The translations under genes and the position numbers were made by a program. From Pleurotus djamor (Eukaryota > Basidiomycota > Agaricomycetes > Agaricales > Pleurotaceae): 22,560 nt of DNA. Shown one piece after another: positions 18,783-22,560 of the stretch. The DNA lies in assembly GCA_029747585.1 (NCBI GenBank), contig JAPEVF010000726.1, positions 1 through 22,560 on the forward strand. The letters run 5' to 3'. Every line of letters begins with the position of its first letter. Position 1 is the stretch's first letter. Under the pieces are notes generated by a model that was not told the origin of the DNA, searched no databases, and saw only the letters and a list, made by a program, of their open reading frames with translations.

Positions 18783-19211
18783 CTTACTTCGAGTGGTTGG
18801 AAGTTTATGCGCTCTAACTGGGGCTATTTTCGGAGAGTGAGCTCTACAATAGAAAGAGGAGAGGAAGATGTGGCAATCGGCGCGATTGTTGTGGCAGGAG
18901 AACAATGGTGTGAGCTAAATCATTGACCTTTTTTGAACAATCAGGTGATCGTGTTTTCCTCAAGAGCTGTCTCTTTCTCCACGTTGCGATAAGCTGGTAG
19001 GCGTCCCTGGGTATCGTAATATCCTCGAATGTCTGTCTCTTTGGAGTAGAGGGCTCGAACGAAGCTTAAACGCCATGAAAATGAGGGCTACACTTCACGA
19101 GTAACGTCAAATCCGTGTAACATTCTAGGAGATATACTCTAGGGGACAAAGGAGAAATATGCGGGAGAGAGTAGGACAGGGAAATAAATAAATCGACCAT
19201 GGTGAAAGTAG
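18783..19211. promoter_or_regulatory. Intergenic region between tandem FunK1 genes, with CGATCAC core
   Basis: This region holds the promoter of FunK1 gene 2 and the 3' flank of gene 3. The minus-strand core CGATCAC (plus-strand GTGATCG, 18945-18951) lies in a block whose plus strand reads TCAGGTGATCG, preceded by TTTGAACAA. The block upstream of gene 3 reads GTTCGAACAGTCAGGTGATCG. Codons 18845-18783 before the Met still align with residues 1-22 of gene 3, so former coding sequence now probably forms the leader. Confidence 0.5.
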
Positions 19212-21771
19212 TTATTCCGGACGGAGGCAAATACCTAGAAAGCATCGTCAACGGGTGAAGGCTAAAGCAAGATAGAGGAACTCACGTTTTGGATTATCGC
19301 CCTGAGCCTCCTCGACGACATCCTCATTGGCTTCCTCAATACCTTCTTCTTGTTTGGGGGAGGTATAGTCTGGTCGCTCGGCCAGTTCGGCGGTACCTGC
19401 ATCGCGTTTGCTCCCAGTCGGGATACCGCTGACTGTAGGGAACTGGCCGTCATGAGCAGGTCGTCTGGTGGTCACGTTCTCGCTAATGGGAATCTTGCGC
19501 TGTTCCTTCGTATCGAGATTGATGTTCTGGTCAGACCACATGTCTGCATACTTCAGGATGATACGTTGCATGGCTTCGTGGAGGTGGAGCGGATGAGGAG
19601 CAGGCTCGAGGAGAGCGTATTCTGGACGGACTTGATACACGAGCTCGGTGATCATTGGTGCGACGAAGGCGAGTTTGTGGTGGAGGATCTTGGCCCACGC
19701 AAGCCCGTCAAGTAGGGGTGTACGCGAATCCTTGTGTGCGGACTTGAGAGGGATATCGTGGTCATGGAAACACTCCCATTGCAACAGAAATTCGTCGTGG
19801 TTTATGTCTTCCTCGGCCCCCTTCTCATTGTCTTCTTTGGGTAGAGCGCGCATGAGGAACGCCAGCATACACCAAAAGACGGATTCCGCATCATGACGAG
19901 GACGATGCCTGAAGTCTTTCTTGCGCAATTCAGTATCGCGGTCGTATTTCTTGAACTTTTTGGGATCGAGACAACCACCGTGTGTAGTGTCTTCGGTATC
20001 TTGGAACGTCCGCAGAGGGTCGCCCGCATCTTGGTAGGCTTCCCGGTATCGCTCGGCGAGACTTTCAGGTAGCTCAGGCATGGGATCGAAGCTGTTATAA
20101 GCAGGGAGGATATGCCCCGTTGAGACAGAACGGGCAATATATTTAGGTGTACCCTAATATGGAAGATGGTCAGATAAAACCTGTGCATTTAAGCGTTGAC
20201 GTACCGTGCGTTCGTGGAGTGAATTATGCTTGGTTTGCCGCCCCTCGACATACCTACAGGCGTTGTCAAAGTCTATGACAAGGGCCTCAGGCTCAGCGTG
20301 TTTTATTCTGTGTGAAGATAATTAAAAATCATGGGTACCGAACGAGGAGTAAGGTGTACGGACCTGCTCAGTATCTCTCTACCGAATCGCGGCCTGTCTT
20401 GTCCGGTATAAGGGGTTCGAACTTGACTTGGAACATGGAAGGGATTGATGAGTATATTTCCTTGACTGAGGTCACGATGGAGGACCTCCTGATTCACCGC
20501 GTGGCGGTGGGCTAGATAACGGACAGTGGTTACAATGGAGGAACAGCAAGAGGAAGGAGAGGTGTAGATACCTTCGAGAACATCGTACATGACTCTGCAA
20601 AACTTGACCAGATTCTCGCATTGATGGAGGAACGCGCCACTCGTCGCGAGGACAATTCGTGTTTTCGTGCGGCTACACCCATTGACCTTGATCTTCATAT
20701 GATGACCATGGCTCACGATCTGGGTGTAAGAGACCTTCACCGCGAACCCGGGTGCATGGCCAGCTTTATGGAGGGTATCATACAACTCGCCTTCCGTGAA
20801 GGTAGAATCGTCGCTACGGTGCTGGTCTTTGATGATGAAATGGTCCTTGCTCTCGACGATCCATGACATCCGATGCCATGGCTGCCCGACGGTCCTGACT
20901 TCGCACCTCTCGTAAACCACCTTGTCCGCTTTGCCCGCCTTGTCGACCGTGACATCCCAGAGAGGCGAATCAGCAACGGACAAACCTGGCGAAAGCTTGA
21001 TCGTGTCGTCAAAGAATAGGTGAAGTTTGTCTTGTGGGGGGCAGTAGAGCGTATAGGCGTATTCAAGGAAGGGGAGGAGGTTGTTCCAAGTAAAGTCTTC
21101 GGAGCATTCGACGCCGGATGGACTGGAATAGTGGAGCGTATAGCCACGCGGCCAGCACGAAAAGCCTAGGAGAGATACATGGGTGGGGAGAGCTTGACTG
21201 AGGATCCCAAGATATGTCAGTAGTTGCTTGGGTCCTTCTGACTTCTTGGGGGTCGTCTTGAGCTCGCCAGCGCTGACGAGTTGGTGATACGCTGGGAGTA
21301 GTCCTGCTTCGAGAAGGCTGTCCCAGTCTACCTTGCGAAGGATGCCAAAGTCGGCGCGCGAGTGGAAGTGTTGATGAGGGTGGTATCGTATGGTCTTCGA
21401 ATGGATGTTGACGCAGACAAGCTCTTTCTTGGTGGGAGCAAACACATCTGATCTCGATGTGAGCTATGACAAAGGGATTAGAGAGCACAAGACTGACCAT
21501 GAACAGCATGCAGGATTGCGTTGATGGCATTGACACCCAAGTGGTACGCAGTCTTCTTTTCGTCACGAAAGGGTCGAAGGGCATTGAGGATTTCGATATT
21601 CGTCTGCAAGGCCGCAAGACCTCCGCGAACCTCGATGGAGGGACGGTTAAGATGAGTTTCCGTGAAGTTCTTGGTGGGGTGAAGGCCTTTCGCTGGTAGT
21701 TGCATCTTGCTTCGAGTGGTTGGGATAGGTTTCTGCGATTTAACGGGTGTGGGTTTCGGAGTGTCAGCCAT
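19212..21771 (-). CDS. FunK1-type fungal protein kinase, gene 3 (763 aa, six exons)
   Basis: Minus-strand exons 21771-21498, 21447-20572, 20511-20364, 20307-20205, 20153-19286 and 19234-19212 total 2292 nt, giving 763 residues. It has an FIIKDQ lysine, TEGELYDTLH, the catalytic loop HRDLSQGN, metal-binding DFDN (gene 1 and gene 2 have DLDN), GTPKYIARSV and the FunK1 signature RPRHDAESVFW. The tail carries an SKRDAGTAELAERP motif followed by an acidic run. Introns are 50-57 nt at the same positions and phases as in genes 1 and 2. The N terminus starts MADTPKPTPVKSQKPIPTTR, about 20 residues longer than in the other two. A short insertion, KAGKADK, lies before VVYERCEV. A TATAAA (minus strand, 21829-21824) lies about 53 nt before the ATG. 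In sequence it is closer to gene 1 than to its tandem neighbour. Confidence 0.9.
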
Positions 21772-21823
21772 GATGATACGAAGGGGAGAAGATGCGGTAT
21801 GTGCAATACCACATCTCCTCAAA

Positions 21824-21829
21824 TTTATA
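21824..21829 (-). promoter_or_regulatory. TATA box of FunK1 gene 3
   Basis: TATAAA on the minus strand lies about 53 nt before the start codon at 21771, as in the aldo/keto reductase gene. Gene 2 has no equivalent. Confidence 0.55.
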
Positions 21830-21960
21830 GACTCACATTTGATTCCTAAATGGGAGGACAATGGACGCTGCGATCGTAATGGCAGGCGACCGATGTGGCA
21901 AGAGGAAAAGGTTGGGCCACCAGAATTCAAAGTCCGCTACCGCCTTGTTCGAACAGTCAG

Positions 21961-21967
21961 GTGATCG
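21961..21967 (-). promoter_or_regulatory. CGATCAC core upstream of FunK1 gene 3
   Basis: Minus-strand CGATCAC within GGCGCGATCACCTGACTG lies 190 nt before the start codon. The flanks resemble those of gene 2 (CGATCACCTGATTGTTC) and gene 1 (ACGCGATCACGCGATG). Confidence 0.45.
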
Positions 21968-22285
21968 CGCCATTCTCAGGAGCTCCCCCTGGACCTTCGT
22001 CCCCACTCCCATCATCTTCTCCCACCCTCGAGCTTCACATTTGTATATGGCACTTGTATGCTGAGGGAAGATTAGCACCTCTGTAAGCTCGAAGGTACGA
22101 CTGACTGTGGCCTTTCTGCGCATCAAATGGGTCATGGCCCACTGTCCCATCTCGCGACCCTTTTTCCCACTCCCTTTTTTGGACACCACACAAAGGAGAG
22201 TCCACCATTGCCACGTTCCGTTTCTAGATAACCCCCATATTTAGACGTCCACTCTGACTCGTACGCACCGCATGTCCGATCTTAG

Positions 22286-22560
22286 ATTCTTGCCAAGACC
22301 CGAAACCATTGCCCACTTCCGCATCAAGTAGTAACGTTGAGCGACGATGCGTCAATCGCCTACTTCCGTAAGACGCTCAGGCTCAGCTATCCAGCATTTT
22401 ACGAGCTCGCACTCTGCGACAAGAAGATGCAAAGATGGATCCATATAGTAGATTACCGTGCTGTCAGAAAAATGGCAATCATGAATTCTGCGAGAGATAT
22501 CTGTGCTAGTAGGCTACGGTCACCGTTCAATACGGGGACGTTTAATTTCCTGTTCTCTCA
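22286..22560 (+). other. Open frame running off the right edge, possible partial exon
   Basis: After a TAG at 22283 a plus-strand frame stays open for 91 codons to the end of the window. It reads smoothly (for example SIAYFRKTLRLSYPAFYELA, then KKMQRWIHIVDYRAV), with no ATG before about 22428. No family is recognised. It may be an exon of a gene lying mostly outside the window, or chance. The stretch from 21968 to 22285 shows nothing I can support. Confidence 0.25.

Noticed and set aside
1..22560. CRISPR arrays, bacterial operons, plasmid or phage features
   Set aside because: No spaced direct repeats or prokaryotic gene layout; the split genes are fungal.

Overview
The window looks like nuclear DNA of a basidiomycete fungus, most likely an agaricomycete. 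The genes are split by short introns of about 49-74 nt with GT-AG ends. Three genes are of the FunK1 type, a kinase family expanded in mushroom-forming fungi, and F-box-like genes and relics lie nearby. No RNA gene, CRISPR array or plasmid/phage feature was seen. All gene models were spliced by hand and every one closes in frame; paralogue comparison supports the FunK1 models.

Layout, left to right. A dispersed repeat reading leftwards (1-655) abuts a decayed F-box-like relic (664-1213). FunK1 gene 1 runs rightwards (1568-4075), followed by an aldo/keto reductase (4513-5776, +). A two-finger C2H2 protein (5849-7109, -) converges on the reductase with 72 nt between the stops. A 1-kb stretch carries an uncertain minus-strand ORF and a dense group of palindromic sites upstream of a VPS27/ESCRT-0 gene (8152-10478, +). 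An F-box-like gene (10685-11947, -) converges on VPS27 and is divergent from an unrecognised 279-aa protein (12360-13251, +). A leucine-rich, F-box-family-like open frame follows (13302-14360, +). The second copy of the repeat (about 14490-15120, now +) opens a 2-kb stretch without a convincing gene. Two FunK1 genes in tandem on the minus strand (16326-18782 and 19212-21771) close the window, with an open frame running off the right edge.

The housekeeping part is VPS27 (endosomal sorting of ubiquitinated cargo) and probably the reductase and C2H2 regulator. The FunK1, F-box-like and repeat content is typical accessory material around it. The three FunK1 genes have the same six-exon plan with introns at the same places and phases. 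They also share a short upstream block with a CGATCAC core, so the duplications seem to have carried promoter sequence. One copy (16326-18782) has lost the start codon used by its neighbour and needs a GC-AG intron. No multi-gene pathway can be claimed from the sequence; the kinases' substrates are unknown.
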